A stretch of 64,000 bases of DNA from Treponema sp. (GCA_012517385.1 JAAYUZ010000053.1:1-64000); one strand, 5' to 3'. Shown: positions 9,527 to 20,691, counted from the first letter of the stretch. Numbers and translations are program-made. The notes: generated by a model not told the origin, from the sequence alone.

Positions 9527-11089
9527 ATGGCCCGAACAGTACAGATTTTTGATACAACCCTCCGGGATGGCGAACAGGCTCCCGGTTGCAGTATGAATTT
9601 ACAGGAAAAGGTGGAGGTAGCCCGCCAGCTGGAAAAGCTGGGGGTTGATGTCATGGAGGCGGGGTTCCCCGCGGCCAGTCCCGGTGATCTGGCGGCGGTA
9701 AAGGCGGTGGCGGGGGTGGTGAAAAACAGCGCCGTAGCCGGCCTCTGCAGGGCCCTTGAAAAGGATATTGATGCGGGGTGGGAAGCCCTGTCTAAGGCAG
9801 CTCAGCCGCGGATCCATACCTTTATTGCGACTTCGCCGATTCACATGGAATACAAACTGAAGATGACACCGGAGCAGGTACTGGAACGGGCCGTGGCGGC
9901 GGTAAAATATGCAAAGAAATACTGCTCCGATGTGGAATTTTCCGCAGAGGACGCTTCCCGCAGCAACCCGGATTTCCTCTGCAAGGTTTTTGCGGCGGTT
10001 ATTGATGCGGGGGCCACGGTGGTGAACATCCCCGATACGGTGGGTTATGCGATCCCGGCGGAATTCGGGAACCTGGTTTCCTATATAAAAGCCCATACAC
10101 CCAATATTGATCGGGCCCGTATTTCGGTGCACTGTCATAACGACCTGGGCCTTGCGGTAGCCAACACCCTGGCGGCGGCCCTCGCGGGGGCTGATCAACT
10201 TGAATGCACTATAAACGGCCTCGGTGAACGGGCCGGCAACGCCGCTCTGGAAGAAATTGTCATGGGTATGCGGACCCGGAAGGATTTCCTTGATATCGAA
10301 TGCCGCATCGATACGACCCAGATTTATGCCGCAAGCCGGCTTGTGTCCCAGGTTACCGGTGTGCGGGTCCAGCCCAACAAAGCTGTGGTAGGTGAGAACG
10401 CCTTTGCCCACGAAGCGGGGATTCATCAACATGGAATTCTTGCAAACCGGGCTACCTATGAGATTATGACCCCCGAATCGATCGGGATCCCGCGGAACCG
10501 GATGGTGCTGGGCAAGCATTCGGGCCGCCATGCCTTTGAAGAGCGGCTTAAGGATCTGGGCTTTAATCTGGAACCAAAGGCGGTGGATGAGTTCTTTGCC
10601 CAGTTTAAGGTGCTGGCGGATAAAAAGAAGGTGGTCAGCGATCGGGATATCGAAGCCATGATTGTGGGCTCCGCAGCGGCGGTTCCCGAAACTTACAAGC
10701 TGGATCGCTGGGTGGTGAACTCCGGTTCAAGCCTCAGTGCCACCAGTACCATACGGCTCCTGCATAAGAGCGGCACCTACCATGAAGAAGTGGCGGTTGG
10801 CGACGGTCCCATTGATGCGGCCTTTAAGGCAATCGACCGGATAGTGGGCAAGAACCTGGACCTGGAAACCTTTGAACTGGGTGCGGTAACCGGCGGTGAG
10901 GATGCCCAGGGTGAAGCAACGGTGAAAATTTCCTGGGATGGCCAGCGGTGGAACGGCCGGGGCCTTTCTACAGATATTATCGAAGCGGCCATTAAGGCCT
11001 ATGTGGCGGCAATTAATGCCATGGAATGGGAACTGTCGGCCACAGGGGGGCAGCGGGGTAACAGTGTAGAGGAGCCCATCGGTGTCTGA
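9527..11089 (+). CDS. leuA: 2-isopropylmalate synthase
   Basis: The 520-residue enzyme condenses acetyl-CoA with 2-oxoisovalerate, the first committed step to leucine. It has the HMGL-like barrel start IFDTTLRDGEQAPGCSMN, the metal-binding HCHNDLGLAVANTLAA, and GLGERAGNAALEE. Residues about 390-510 are the LeuA dimer regulatory domain (VNSGSSLSATSTIRL), which gives leucine feedback. AAAAGGAGG precedes the ATG. It overlaps the following cimA by eight bases, and the two are ancient paralogues. Confidence 0.95.
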   Translation: MARTVQIFDTTLRDGEQAPGCSMNLQEKVEVARQLEKLGVDVMEAGFPAASPGDLAAVKAVAGVVKNSAVAGLCRALEKDIDAGWEALSKAAQPRIHTFIATSPIHMEYKLKMTPEQVLERAVAAVKYAKKYCSDVEFSAEDASRSNPDFLCKVFAAVIDAGATVVNIPDTVGYAIPAEFGNLVSYIKAHTPNIDRARISVHCHNDLGLAVANTLAAALAGADQLECTINGLGERAGNAALEEIVMGMRTRKDFLDIECRIDTTQIYAASRLVSQVTGVRVQPNKAVVGENAFAHEAGIHQHGILANRATYEIMTPESIGIPRNRMVLGKHSGRHAFEERLKDLGFNLEPKAVDEFFAQFKVLADKKKVVSDRDIEAMIVGSAAAVPETYKLDRWVVNSGSSLSATSTIRLLHKSGTYHEEVAVGDGPIDAAFKAIDRIVGKNLDLETFELGAVTGGEDAQGEATVKISWDGQRWNGRGLSTDIIEAAIKAYVAAINAMEWELSATGGQRGNSVEEPIGV

Positions 11090-12788
11090 ACATCAATTTG
11101 TGCCCCAGGTAGAGATATTTGATACGACCCTGCGGGATGGAGCCCAGGGGGAGGGGATCACCTTTTCCGTCCAGGACAAGATAGCCGTCGCCCGGGCCCT
11201 GGATGAGCTCGGCGTCGCCTGGATCGAAGCAGGGAATCCGGGGAGCAACCCCAAGGATATGGAATTCTTCCGCCTTGCCCGGGATCTGGGACTGAGGACC
11301 TCCAAACTCTGTGCCTTTGGGGCTACCCGGAAAAAAGGGGTGACTCCGCAGGAAGATATGAACGTCCGCAGTCTCCTGCAGGCTGAAACGGAGGCCATCG
11401 TTCTCTTTGGCAAAAGCTGGGACCTCCACGCGACAGAGGTTCTTAAGGTGAGCCTGGAAGAAAACCTGGCCATGATCCGGGAGACCATTGCGTTTTTTAA
11501 GGATGCGGGCAAAACCGTCATCTATGACGCGGAACATTATTTTGATGGATGGAAGGCAAATCCTGACTATGCCCTGAGTACCCTGCAGACCGCCCTGGAA
11601 GCTGGGGCTGACCGGATTGTCCTTTGTGACACAAACGGGGGCAGTTTTCCCGATAGTGTGGAGGAAGGGGTTACCCAGGCGATACGGCTGGCCGCCCGCA
11701 GTGCTGCTCCGGCTTTGAAAGCCCTTAATCGTGGTATAGAAAGTGAAAAGGGAAACGAACAGGGAAACGAAGCAGCCCTGTACGAACTGGCGGGGCGTCT
11801 TGTGGGTATCCATGCCCATGATGATGCGGGGATGGCCAGTGCCAATTCTGTAATGGCCGTGAAAGCTGGTGCCCGGCATGTACAGGGCACCCTTGTTGGA
11901 TTCGGCGAACGGTGCGGTAACGCTGCCCTGGCCGCCATCGTGCCCAGTCTGGAACTGAAGCTTAACCTGCGCTGCCTTCCGGAGGGGCGGCTTGAACGGA
12001 TTTCTGAACTGACCCGCCGGGTTGCGGAAATTGCCAATGTGGCCGTTCCTGACGGTATGCCCTATGTGGGAAGCCACGCCTTCGCCCATAAGGCGGGGAT
12101 GCATGCGGACGGTATCCTCAAGATCCGCCGTTCCTTTGAACATGTGGATCCTGCACGGGTGGGCAATGACCGGCGCTTCCTGATGAGTGAAGTTGGCGGC
12201 CGGTCTGCGATCGCTGAGCGGGCTAAGAAAATCGATCCCAGCATCACAAAGGATCATCCGGTTACCGCCGCGGTAGCCGCAAGGCTTAAAACCCTCGAAG
12301 CCGATGGCTGGCAGTTTGAAGGGGCAGACGCCAGTTTTGAACTTTTAGTTCGCCGGGAACTGGGTAAATACAAACCCCTCTTCAGCATCGAACGGTACCG
12401 GGTGGTGAGTGAACACCCGGCTTCCGATGGAACCACCTGTTCGAATGCCTGGGTCAAGGTAAAGGTTGATGGCACCACCGAAATTGCCGCTGCCGAAGGG
12501 GACGGTCCGGTGAATGCCCTGGACGGAGCCCTGCGCAGGGCCCTTGAGCGGTTCTACCCTGAACTGGGCCGGGTACGGCTTTCGGACTATAAGGTCCGGG
12601 TCATCAATGGGAACGATGCAACCGCTGCAAAGGTCCGGGTTCTTATTGAATCTACCGATGGGGAGTCTGCCTGGACCACCGTCGGGGTTTCCACCGACAT
12701 TATCGATGCCAGCCGGGCAGCTCTGGTGGACTCAATCGAATACAAACTAATCCGGGATATTGAACGCCGGTTCAAGGCTTATTTATAG
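11082..12788 (+). CDS. cimA: Citramalate synthase
   Basis: The 568-residue protein is a paralogue of LeuA that condenses acetyl-CoA with pyruvate to give (R)-citramalate, the entry to isoleucine that bypasses threonine deaminase. It begins VEIFDTTLRDGAQGEGITFS, a form (GAQGEG rather than GEQAPG) typical of the CimA family, and has GIHAHDDAGMASANSVMAV and FGERCGNAALAAI. A C-terminal regulatory domain begins near residue 430. Translation starts at GTG 11082 with GAGGAG 7 bases upstream, inside the leuA end. No threonine deaminase gene is in the window, consistent with the citramalate route. It also explains why leuB and leuC are needed for isoleucine. Confidence 0.92.
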   Translation: MSEHQFVPQVEIFDTTLRDGAQGEGITFSVQDKIAVARALDELGVAWIEAGNPGSNPKDMEFFRLARDLGLRTSKLCAFGATRKKGVTPQEDMNVRSLLQAETEAIVLFGKSWDLHATEVLKVSLEENLAMIRETIAFFKDAGKTVIYDAEHYFDGWKANPDYALSTLQTALEAGADRIVLCDTNGGSFPDSVEEGVTQAIRLAARSAAPALKALNRGIESEKGNEQGNEAALYELAGRLVGIHAHDDAGMASANSVMAVKAGARHVQGTLVGFGERCGNAALAAIVPSLELKLNLRCLPEGRLERISELTRRVAEIANVAVPDGMPYVGSHAFAHKAGMHADGILKIRRSFEHVDPARVGNDRRFLMSEVGGRSAIAERAKKIDPSITKDHPVTAAVAARLKTLEADGWQFEGADASFELLVRRELGKYKPLFSIERYRVVSEHPASDGTTCSNAWVKVKVDGTTEIAAAEGDGPVNALDGALRRALERFYPELGRVRLSDYKVRVINGNDATAAKVRVLIESTDGESAWTTVGVSTDIIDASRAALVDSIEYKLIRDIERRFKAYL

Positions 12789-12803
12789 AAGGAGATGTAC
12801 AAC

Positions 12804-13988
12804 ATGAATTATTCAATTGCCCTTGTTCCGGGGGATGGAATCGGGCCCGATGTGGTGGCCCAGGCTGTGGAAGTGCTTGATGCGGTGGCCGATAGGTATG
12901 GCCATGTGTTTAACTATGTGGAACTGGAGGCCGGCGGCTGTGCGATTGACTCCACCGGGGAACCCCTGCCTGCGGATACCTTGGAGGCAGCTAAACAGTG
13001 TGATGCGGTACTCCTGGGCGCGGTAGGTGGGCCGAAGTGGGAGACCCTGCCGGGACACCTGAGGCCTGAGCGGGCCCTTCTGGGGCTGCGGGCCGGGCTT
13101 GGAGTATATGCAAACCTGCGGCCTGCGGCGCTCCTGCCCCAGCTCCGGGATGCCTGCCCTATTAAGGATGAGGTGCTCCGGGCAAGCAATCCCAATGGAG
13201 AAGCGACCTTTGACCTCCTCATCGTCCGGGAATTGACCGGCGGCCTTTACTTTGGAGAACGGGGCCGGAGTCCCGACGGAAACTCCGCCTTTGATACGGA
13301 AACCTATTCACGGGCAGAAATTGAACGGGTCCTCCGGGTGGGGTACCGGTCTGCGGCGGTCAGACGGAAAAAACTCTGTGTGGTAGATAAGGCCAATGTG
13401 CTGGAATCGAGCCGGCTCTGGCGGGAAGTGGCCGCCGTGGTGGCTAAGGATTATCCGGATATCGAAACCACCTATATGTATGTGGATAACTGCGCCATGC
13501 AGCTTATCCGAGCCCCGGGCCAGTTCGATGTCATTGTCACTTCCAATCTTTTCGGGGACATCCTGTCCGATGAAGCTTCGGTGCTCACCGGTTCCATTGG
13601 GATGCTTGCCTCGGCGAGTCTGGGGGACGGCCCCGATGCCGGGAGCCCAAAGCCCGGTGCGAAGGGCTCGGCAAAACAGGTAAACATGGGGCTCTATGAA
13701 CCTATTCACGGCTCGGCCCCGGATATTGCGGGCCAGGATATTGCCAATCCCCTGGCTACGATCCTTTCTGCGGCCATGCTGCTCCGCTATTCCTTTGGAC
13801 TTGAAGCTGAAGCCCGGGCCATAGAAGGGGCAGTGACCGCCACCCTCGATGCGGGATACCGGACCAGGGATATTGCGAGCCGCGGCGGTGCTGCTAGCGA
13901 AAAAATAGTAGGTACCCGGGATATGGGCAGGGCCGTATTAGCCGCCCTGGAAGCCCAGGTCTCAGGAGCCCCAGGCCGCGGCAGATAA
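12804..13988 (+). CDS. leuB: 3-isopropylmalate dehydrogenase
   Basis: This NAD-dependent beta-decarboxylating dehydrogenase acts on 3-isopropylmalate and probably also on methylmalate in the citramalate route. It shows [22 protein letters not shown], the substrate region GLYFGERG and the signature [33 protein letters not shown] (split motif, residues about 225-260). I chose ATG 12804 because GGAG (12791-12794) lies 9 bases before it, whereas the earlier ATG at 12795 touches that site. The 394 residues are somewhat longer than the usual 350-370, owing to an insert [15 protein letters not shown] near residue 275 and a tail. Confidence 0.94.
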   Translation: MNYSIALVPGDGIGPDVVAQAVEVLDAVADRYGHVFNYVELEAGGCAIDSTGEPLPADTLEAAKQCDAVLLGAVGGPKWETLPGHLRPERALLGLRAGLGVYANLRPAALLPQLRDACPIKDEVLRASNPNGEATFDLLIVRELTGGLYFGERGRSPDGNSAFDTETYSRAEIERVLRVGYRSAAVRRKKLCVVDKANVLESSRLWREVAAVVAKDYPDIETTYMYVDNCAMQLIRAPGQFDVIVTSNLFGDILSDEASVLTGSIGMLASASLGDGPDAGSPKPGAKGSAKQVNMGLYEPIHGSAPDIAGQDIANPLATILSAAMLLRYSFGLEAEARAIEGAVTATLDAGYRTRDIASRGGAASEKIVGTRDMGRAVLAALEAQVSGAPGRGR

Positions 13989-14001
13989 AAAGGAGACTGA
14001 T

Positions 14002-15672
14002 ATGCGCAGTGATGCGGTAAAAAAGGGTATTGAACGGGCCCCCCACCGGTCCCTCTTTAAATCCATGGGTTATATTGATGAGGAGCTTGAACGGCCCCTG
14101 ATTGGTATTGCGGTTGCAAAGAGCGAGATTGTCCCCGGACACATCCATCTGGATAAAGTCGCCAAGGCGGTGGCCGATGGGGTCCGCCTTGCCGGTGGTG
14201 TGCCGATTGAGTTTCCCGTCATCGGGGTCTGCGACGGAATTGCCATGGGCCATGAGGGCATGCGGTACAGCCTGGTAACCCGGGAGCTTATTGCGGACTC
14301 TATTGAGTGTATGGTCATGGCCCATGCCTTTGATGCGGTGGTCTTTGTGCCGAACTGCGACAAGATTGTCCCCGGCATGCTCATGGCCGCCGCCCGGCTC
14401 AATATTCCTTCGGTCTTTGTATCCGGCGGTCCCATGCTGGCGGGCCGCTATACCACCGCCCAGGGAACAAAAGCGGTGAGCCTTACCACCGTGTTCGAGG
14501 CGGTCGGCGCAGTCGGTGCCGGTAAAATGGGTGAGGAAGAACTGGACCATCTGGAGGATGTGGCCTGTCCCGGCTGTGGCTCCTGTTCCGGCATGTTCAC
14601 CGCCAACTCCATGAACTGTGTCACCGAAGCCCTCGGAATGGGCCTCCCCGGCAACGGCACCATTCCGGCGGTTTATGCGGAACGGATCAGGCTGGCTAAA
14701 CAGGCGGGTATGCTGGTTCTGGAGGTTCTTAAAAAGGACCTGCGGCCCCGGTCTATCATGACTAAAACAGCTTTCCGCAATGCCCTTGCTCTGGATATGG
14801 CCCTGGGCTGTTCCACCAACACCGCCCTCCATCTTCCAGCCATTGCCCATGAAGCGGGTGTGGAACTTACTCTGGACATACTTAATGAGGTGAGTGCGGT
14901 CACCCCCAACCTCTGCCGCCTCGCACCGGTCAGCGCTACCCATATCGAAGACCTCTATGCCGCAGGGGGGGTGCAGGCGGTTCTGAAGGAACTGGCCGGC
15001 AAAAACCTTATCGATACAAATGCTCAGACCGTGTACGGCACCCTGAAGGATGCCATTGCTAAGGCCTATAACCGGAATCCCCAGGTTATACGGCCCATCG
15101 ATAATCCCTATTCTGCGACCGGCGGCCTGGTGGCCCTAAGGGGCAACCTGGCTCCCGATGGCTGTATCGTTAAAAAAAGTGCCGTGGCTCCCAATATGCT
15201 AAAACATTCCGGCCCTGCCCGGGTTTTTGACCGGGAAGAGGATGCCTTTGCCGCCATCATGGAAGGCCGGATTAAAGCTGGGGACGTGGTGGTAATCCGC
15301 TATGAAGGCCCCCGGGGCGGCCAGGGTATGAAAGAGATGCTTGCTCCTACGGCTGCCCTGGCGGGCCGCGGTCTGGATGACAAGGTGGCCCTCATTACGG
15401 ACGGCCGCTTCTCCGGCGCTACTAAGGGGGCCGCCATCGGCCATGTCTCCCCGGAAGCTGCCGATGGGGGACCCATCGGACTACTGAAAGAAGGGGATAT
15501 CATCCAGATTGATATTGAAGCGGGTACCCTTTCGGTTCAGTTATCGGAAACTGAGCTCGCTATGCGGCGGGCCCAGTGGCATCCCTTGCCGCCCAAGGTC
15601 ACCCATGGGTACCTGGCGCGGTATGCCCGGCAGGTGAGCTCCGCCGCCTCCGGGGCTATATTCAAGGAGTAG
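14002..15672 (+). CDS. ilvD: Dihydroxy-acid dehydratase, short form (second copy)
   Basis: The 556-residue protein is a second IlvD/Edd family member in this window. It has [14 protein letters not shown], the cluster motif [19 protein letters not shown] and [21 protein letters not shown], and its length and start ([17 protein letters not shown]) are of the type common in Gram-positive bacteria and archaea. Its position between leuB and ilvB makes it the operon's dehydratase. AAAAAGGAG precedes the ATG. The two copies are clearly different subfamilies rather than a recent duplication, so one may have been acquired by transfer or may serve different conditions of oxygen or iron. Confidence 0.94.
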   Translation: MRSDAVKKGIERAPHRSLFKSMGYIDEELERPLIGIAVAKSEIVPGHIHLDKVAKAVADGVRLAGGVPIEFPVIGVCDGIAMGHEGMRYSLVTRELIADSIECMVMAHAFDAVVFVPNCDKIVPGMLMAAARLNIPSVFVSGGPMLAGRYTTAQGTKAVSLTTVFEAVGAVGAGKMGEEELDHLEDVACPGCGSCSGMFTANSMNCVTEALGMGLPGNGTIPAVYAERIRLAKQAGMLVLEVLKKDLRPRSIMTKTAFRNALALDMALGCSTNTALHLPAIAHEAGVELTLDILNEVSAVTPNLCRLAPVSATHIEDLYAAGGVQAVLKELAGKNLIDTNAQTVYGTLKDAIAKAYNRNPQVIRPIDNPYSATGGLVALRGNLAPDGCIVKKSAVAPNMLKHSGPARVFDREEDAFAAIMEGRIKAGDVVVIRYEGPRGGQGMKEMLAPTAALAGRGLDDKVALITDGRFSGATKGAAIGHVSPEAADGGPIGLLKEGDIIQIDIEAGTLSVQLSETELAMRRAQWHPLPPKVTHGYLARYARQVSSAASGAIFKE

Positions 15673-15675
15673 TCG

Positions 15676-17412
15676 ATGCAGTATACCGGCGCACGAATTT
15701 TAATAGAATCCCTTATTGAACAGGGTGTGGATACCGTGTTTGGCTATCCCGGCGGTTCGGTTTTGTTTATCTATGATGAACTGTACAAACATAAGGACCG
15801 GATCCGGCATATTCTGACCAGCCATGAACAGCATGCGGCCCATGCGGCCGACGGCTATGCCCGTTCTACCGGCAAGGTAGGGGTCTGTATCGCCACTTCA
15901 GGGCCCGGGGCAACCAACCTGGTTACCGGAATCGCAACCGCCTATATGGATTCGGTGCTCCTGGTGGCGATTACCGGCAATGTCCCCACGACCCTCCTTG
16001 GAAAGGACAGTTTCCAGGAAACGGATATCGCCGGGGTGACCATGCCGATTACCAAGCATAACTGGATAGTCAAGGATGTGAGAGACCTGGCCGAAGTGGT
16101 GCGGGAAGCCTTCCTCGTGGCGGCCTCCGGGCGGCCCGGGCCAGTGTTAATCGATATTCCCAAGGATGTTACCGCCGCACTCTGCGAATGGACCCCCCGT
16201 TCACAGCAACATGATCTTGCAGATCGGAGCCTGGAAGCACAAAGTCCTGTCGCCCTGGCCCGGGCCGCCCGGCTCTCTGCAAGGGAACACCGGCAAACCT
16301 ATACTGCCGATGATATTAGGGCCGCCGCACAGCTTATTGCCTCGGCAAAACGGCCTTTTATCTATGCAGGCGGCGGGGTAATTATCTCTGATGCAGCGGC
16401 GGAGCTGAGGGCCTTTGTCGAGCGGCTCAAGGCTCCTGCGGCGTTAAGCCTCATGGGTAAGGGGGCCCTTCCCTTTGACCATCCTTTAAATACGGGGATG
16501 ATCGGTATGCATGGGTCTGTAGCCAGTAACAGGGCAATTCAGAAAGCTGATCTTGTCATTGCCGTTGGGGCCCGTTTCTCTGACCGGGTGGTGAGTAAGG
16601 CCGATAAGTTTGCGGTGGACGCAAAAATCCTCCACATTGATATAGATCCGGCGGAGATAAACAAAAATGTAAAGTCCGAACACTGGATCATTGGGGATAT
16701 TAAACGGGTTCTCGGGGAACTGTTAACCCATATTCCGGAACGGACAGAAAATGAATGGAACGGCGATGTGGCTGAATTAAAGAAGATTGTACCCGAAGCC
16801 CACAGCAGACCGGTGCCACTGCATCCAAAGGCTCTTATTGAAGCGGTGGCAAAACGGATGGGCGAGGATGTCATTGTGGCCACCGATGTGGGCCAGCATC
16901 AGATGTGGACCGCCCAGTTCTATCCGCTGAACCGGCCGCGGGCCTTCCTTACCTCAGGAGGCCTGGGAACCATGGGCTGCGGTATGGGCCTCGCGATTGG
17001 TGCCAAGATGGCCAATCCCCAGCGGCCGGTGGTCCTCTTTACCGGTGACGGCTCCTTCCGTATGAACTGTGCTGAAATGGCCACTGCCTTTAATTACCAT
17101 CTCCCCATACTGATTGTTATCCTTAATAACCGCGTTCTGGGGATGGTGCGCCAGTGGCAGACCCTCTTTTATGATGAGCGGTATGCGGAGACCAACCTTC
17201 AGAGGCCACCGGATTTTGTAAAACTTGCAAGTGCCTATGGCCTTATGGGTGCCCGGGCAGAAACGGAAGCTCAATTCCTGGAAGCCCTGGACAAGGCGCT
17301 GGCAGAACTGGCAGAGGGGAGGGCTGCCCTCATCGAGGCTATCATCGATATGGATGAACAGGTGCTCCCCATGGTACCCGGAGGCAAGGCTATCGACGAC
17401 ATGATCCTGTAA
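15676..17412 (+). CDS. ilvB: Acetolactate synthase large (catalytic) subunit
   Basis: The 578-residue thiamine-diphosphate enzyme makes acetolactate from pyruvate. It starts TGARILIESLIEQGVDTVFG, with the catalytic glutamate in LTSHEQHAAHAADGYAR, then SGPGATNLVTGIATAYMDS and the TPP motif GDGSFRMNCAEMATAFNYH ending with NN. AAGGAG sits across the end of ilvD just before the ATG. It closes the operon, and its regulatory subunit is encoded at the far end as ilvN. A short spacer of 16 bases leads to the protease gene, which may be co-transcribed. Confidence 0.95.
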   Translation: MQYTGARILIESLIEQGVDTVFGYPGGSVLFIYDELYKHKDRIRHILTSHEQHAAHAADGYARSTGKVGVCIATSGPGATNLVTGIATAYMDSVLLVAITGNVPTTLLGKDSFQETDIAGVTMPITKHNWIVKDVRDLAEVVREAFLVAASGRPGPVLIDIPKDVTAALCEWTPRSQQHDLADRSLEAQSPVALARAARLSAREHRQTYTADDIRAAAQLIASAKRPFIYAGGGVIISDAAAELRAFVERLKAPAALSLMGKGALPFDHPLNTGMIGMHGSVASNRAIQKADLVIAVGARFSDRVVSKADKFAVDAKILHIDIDPAEINKNVKSEHWIIGDIKRVLGELLTHIPERTENEWNGDVAELKKIVPEAHSRPVPLHPKALIEAVAKRMGEDVIVATDVGQHQMWTAQFYPLNRPRAFLTSGGLGTMGCGMGLAIGAKMANPQRPVVLFTGDGSFRMNCAEMATAFNYHLPILIVILNNRVLGMVRQWQTLFYDERYAETNLQRPPDFVKLASAYGLMGARAETEAQFLEALDKALAELAEGRAALIEAIIDMDEQVLPMVPGGKAIDDMIL

Positions 17413-17428
17413 GTGATATAAAGGGAGC

Positions 17429-18658
17429 ATGAATCCTGCTGTCATAAAGGCCATACTTATCGCTGTCGTAAGCCTCTCTTACGGCTTTTCGCTTCTTGTC
17501 AGTATTCTTAATGTGAATCATATCCGCCCGGGAATTGACCCTTCCCTGGCGGATTTTATTGATGAGCAGAAGTACCGTTCCCTGCTTGCATACAACAGGG
17601 AAAAGAGCCTTCTGGGTATAGGGGAGGGGCTTCTTTCCTTCCTGGCCCTGCTTATGTTCCTTATGCTCGATGGTCCCGGCCGGCTCGATGCTGCCCTGGC
17701 AGGCTTTGTGGGCTCACACCGTCTGCGGGCCATCCTTTTTTTCGGAATTCTTTCCCTTGCTTCCGGTATCCTCTCCCTTCCCTTTTCCTTATACCACGAT
17801 TTTTCCCTCGAAGCCCGGTATGGCTTTAACACAAAAACCATCGGCCTCTACTTCAGCGACATGATAAAGGGCCTTGTGCTCGGTGCCATTTTTGGAGGCG
17901 GTATTCTCTATGTGCTTCTATTGTGCATCGATTCCTTTGGACCGTCCTTCTGGTTCATCTTTGGTGCCTTTCTGTTTCTGGTCACCCTTGCCCTGTCGAC
18001 CCTCTATACCAGCCTGATACTCCCCCTCTTTAACAAACTGACGCCCCTGGAGGAGGGAGAATTAAGGTCCGCCATAGAGAAACTGGCCCAGGATACCCAA
18101 TTTCCCCTCTCCGGTATCTATGTGATGAACGCAAGCAAACGGAGCAGAAAAAGCAACGCCTTCTTTTCCGGACTGGGTCGGTTCAAGAAAATAGTTCTTT
18201 TTGACACCCTCATAAGCCAGCATCCGGTTGATGAAATTACCGCGGTTCTGGCCCATGAAATAGGCCACTACAAAGGGCACCATATTCCCTACAGCAACAT
18301 CCTCTCAGCCCTGTCTATTTTTGTTACCATGGCTCTCTTTTCTCTGCTTGTCGGGTCCCGGTCCCTTTCACAGGCCCTGGGGGCAGCGCAGCTCCAGGTG
18401 CACATCAACCTCTTAGCCTTCTTCCTCCTCTATGAGCCCCTTTCGCTGCTCATGAATATGGCCACCAATGGGATTAGCCGCCGTTTTGAGTTCCAGGCCG
18501 ATGCCTTTGCCGGCCATGCCGTTTCCGCCGAAACCATGAAACGGGCCCTGAAGCGGCTCTTTGCGGATAACCTGTCGGACCTGTACCCGCACCCGCTGCA
18601 TGTCTTTGTAAACTATTCCCATCCGCCCCTCATGGCCCGGCTTAAAGCCCTGGATTGA
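17429..18658 (+). CDS. M48 family membrane zinc protease (Ste24/CAAX protease-like)
   Basis: The 409-residue protein has an N-terminal multi-spanning region with hydrophobic segments starting at residues about 3, 60, 95, 145 and 175, typical of the M48 N-terminal domain. The zinc site VLAHEIGHYKGHH is near residue 275 and the third ligand lies in FEFQADAFAG. Eukaryotic relatives clip CAAX proteins. Bacterial ones act in membrane-protein quality control at the inner membrane. It follows ilvB after 16 bases but its function is unrelated, so read-through from the operon may simply express it. Confidence 0.88.
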   Translation: MNPAVIKAILIAVVSLSYGFSLLVSILNVNHIRPGIDPSLADFIDEQKYRSLLAYNREKSLLGIGEGLLSFLALLMFLMLDGPGRLDAALAGFVGSHRLRAILFFGILSLASGILSLPFSLYHDFSLEARYGFNTKTIGLYFSDMIKGLVLGAIFGGGILYVLLLCIDSFGPSFWFIFGAFLFLVTLALSTLYTSLILPLFNKLTPLEEGELRSAIEKLAQDTQFPLSGIYVMNASKRSRKSNAFFSGLGRFKKIVLFDTLISQHPVDEITAVLAHEIGHYKGHHIPYSNILSALSIFVTMALFSLLVGSRSLSQALGAAQLQVHINLLAFFLLYEPLSLLMNMATNGISRRFEFQADAFAGHAVSAETMKRALKRLFADNLSDLYPHPLHVFVNYSHPPLMARLKALD

Positions 18659-18680
18659 TAATTACTAAGAAAAAGAAGGG

Positions 18681-20600
18681 TTATTTGATTGTTTTCTTTT
18701 CGCTGGAGATTACCTTTCCTGATTCATCGATAATCTGGAACAGGTACTCTCCAGGGGCTGCACGGATAGAATAACGTCCATTGGAAGGTATGGAATACAG
18801 TTGTCCAACAACCAAAGGATAGGTTCTAAAAAGCCGTATTTTATACCTGTTTGGATCATAGAAAAGCTTACCCTGTAATGTTCCTTTCTTAAAGCCGCTT
18901 ATTCTTGTAATGGTGTTTTCCATGATATCGCTTACGAGCAGATTTCCTTCAATATCAAATGCTAGTCCGCCGGTTTGGGTGAATCCTGTGGCAATAACCT
19001 CTTTTCTTTTGGAACGGATGTCTATTTTTCTTATTTCTGTTCCTCCTGTTGTATAGATATTTCCGTCGTTTCCAATAGCAATGTACATGCCTCCGCAGCC
19101 TGGCAGGGTTTCACGCTTCCCGTTAGTATATATTATCGTGATATCTTCACCGGAAAAGGGGGCGCTGAATTTTCCGCCCCGAGGAGCGCCGCCGGTTGTT
19201 ATATAGAGATTACCTGTCTTGTCCATAGCCATAGATTGTGGATATATCAGGCCAGTATGCAGGGTTGTTATGCGTAAGTCTTTTTCGATCCTTTTTATAG
19301 TTCCTTCAAGGGTATTTGACACTAGCAGATTTCCATCCCTATCCTGAATAATGCCGCAGGCCGCAAAATTACTGATAAAAATAGGAGCATCCATCCCTTT
19401 GATAATCCCTTCAGGCGGAACGTATTTAAGATGCAGTTTGTCAGGATTTACAGTTTCAGATTCCGTTGCGTATATCGTATGTTGTTCGGTGATTAAAAGA
19501 TGGGACAAGGGCGGAGAAAATGACCAATAGTGGAACCATAACTGGCATGTCCCATCGGGATATACCAGAGTAACATTGGCGCCATCATCGTTGGCTACCG
19601 CCAGTTCTCCGTTAATGGAAAAAGCCATGGCGATAGGTGAAACAAGACCATTACCCTTAATAATTTCTCTTGATTGTCCGGTACGAACATTGAAAGCTAT
19701 AATTCCGCCCTTCAGGTGCTGCCCGCCGATAAGTTCCTGCGTCTCAGGCAGGTATTTTATTCCTGATAGCCCCTCATCGGGTGTTTCACCAAGCAGGCTT
19801 ACCTTGTAGTCTGGATTGATTTTATAAATCTTTTTTCCATGTACTGAATACAGGTTTCCTTCCTCATCGCCTGTCAGGCCATTGTAGCCAGTGTTCCCCG
19901 TATCATCTATAAAAAATTTCTGTTCAAGGCTTCTCGTAAGGGGTGAAAATTCAAAACCAAACCGTTCGGTCATTAGAATAATTCGTCCGTCGGAGCTTTC
20001 ATATATGTTGGTTATATAGGGCATCTGGTCATACAGCACTTCAGTCTGGCCTGTTTCGTCAATGTGCAGAAGTTTTGAAAAGTGAACGAGATATATACTA
20101 CCGTCATGGCGAAGCAGCAGTTTCCTTCCTGGGCTAAAATCTATTTCATCAACAGTATAAAGGGTTTGCATCTGGCCGGAAGAGGTAATTTTAATAACCT
20201 TTCCGTTGATTGCCTGGTATGCATACAGCGTATTGTCCGCACTAACAGCGCATGCATTGAATGCAATATTATCAAGGTATACTTCTTTTTCCCCTTCCAG
20301 TGTTATTTTGTATAAGCGGTTTTCCCGAAGCGCCATACAATATATGTCACCCTGCGGTGTAAGAATGAGTTCAATAGGCATATTAAAACCAGGGCTGCCG
20401 ATAAAGGTTTCTGCTTTGTACCCTTTAACCATTTTAATATGCGGGGCGATTTGTAAGGTTCCCACGGGTCTTAATGGCGGTACAGTTGTTTCTCCAATCT
20501 TTAGTCTTTGGGGATTATGTTCTTCTCATCCTGCCGTGAAGGTAATAAAAAGAATATAAATGATAACAATAAGTGTTCTTATTTTTGAAAAAGACGTCAT
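18681..20600 (-). pseudogene. Beta-propeller (NHL/SMP-30-like) lipoprotein gene with TGA at the lipobox cysteine
   Basis: The natural start is ATG 20600, with AAGGAGG 8 bases upstream. It encodes a signal sequence, MTSFSKIRTLIVIIY then ILFITFTAG, and then codon 25 is TGA (20528-20526), after which the same frame runs for about 614 residues to 18681. The stop replaces precisely the residue expected to be the lipidated cysteine (TAG-Cys). The rest is a chain of blades such as GIIQDRDGNLLVSNTLEGTIKRIE and SMAMDKTGNLYITTGG, typical of NHL-type six-bladed propellers on the cell surface. A GTG at 20465 could start a product without signal sequence, but has no clear ribosome site. A nonsense mutation or a read error is likeliest. 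Confidence 0.75.
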
Positions 20601-20656
20601 ATAAAAGACCTCCTTAAGGATAGTCTATTGTTAAGTATAGGGTATTTCCTTTCATG

Positions 20657-20685
20657 TTGCATTAAAATGACCCTTCTGGCATGAT
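20657..20685 (+). promoter_or_regulatory. Promoter abutting the HAD-IIB start codon
   Basis: TTGCAT (20657-20662) and CATGAT (20680-20685) are separated by 17 bases, and ATG follows after only six bases with no Shine-Dalgarno. The mRNA would be leaderless or nearly so. Confidence 0.45.
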
Positions 20686-20691
20686 GTAACC

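Noticed and set aside
20526..20528. TGA read as selenocysteine
   Set aside because: Downstream bases show no strong stem-loop, and the position is where a lipidated cysteine is expected, so a point mutation from TGC or TGT or a sequencing error is simpler.
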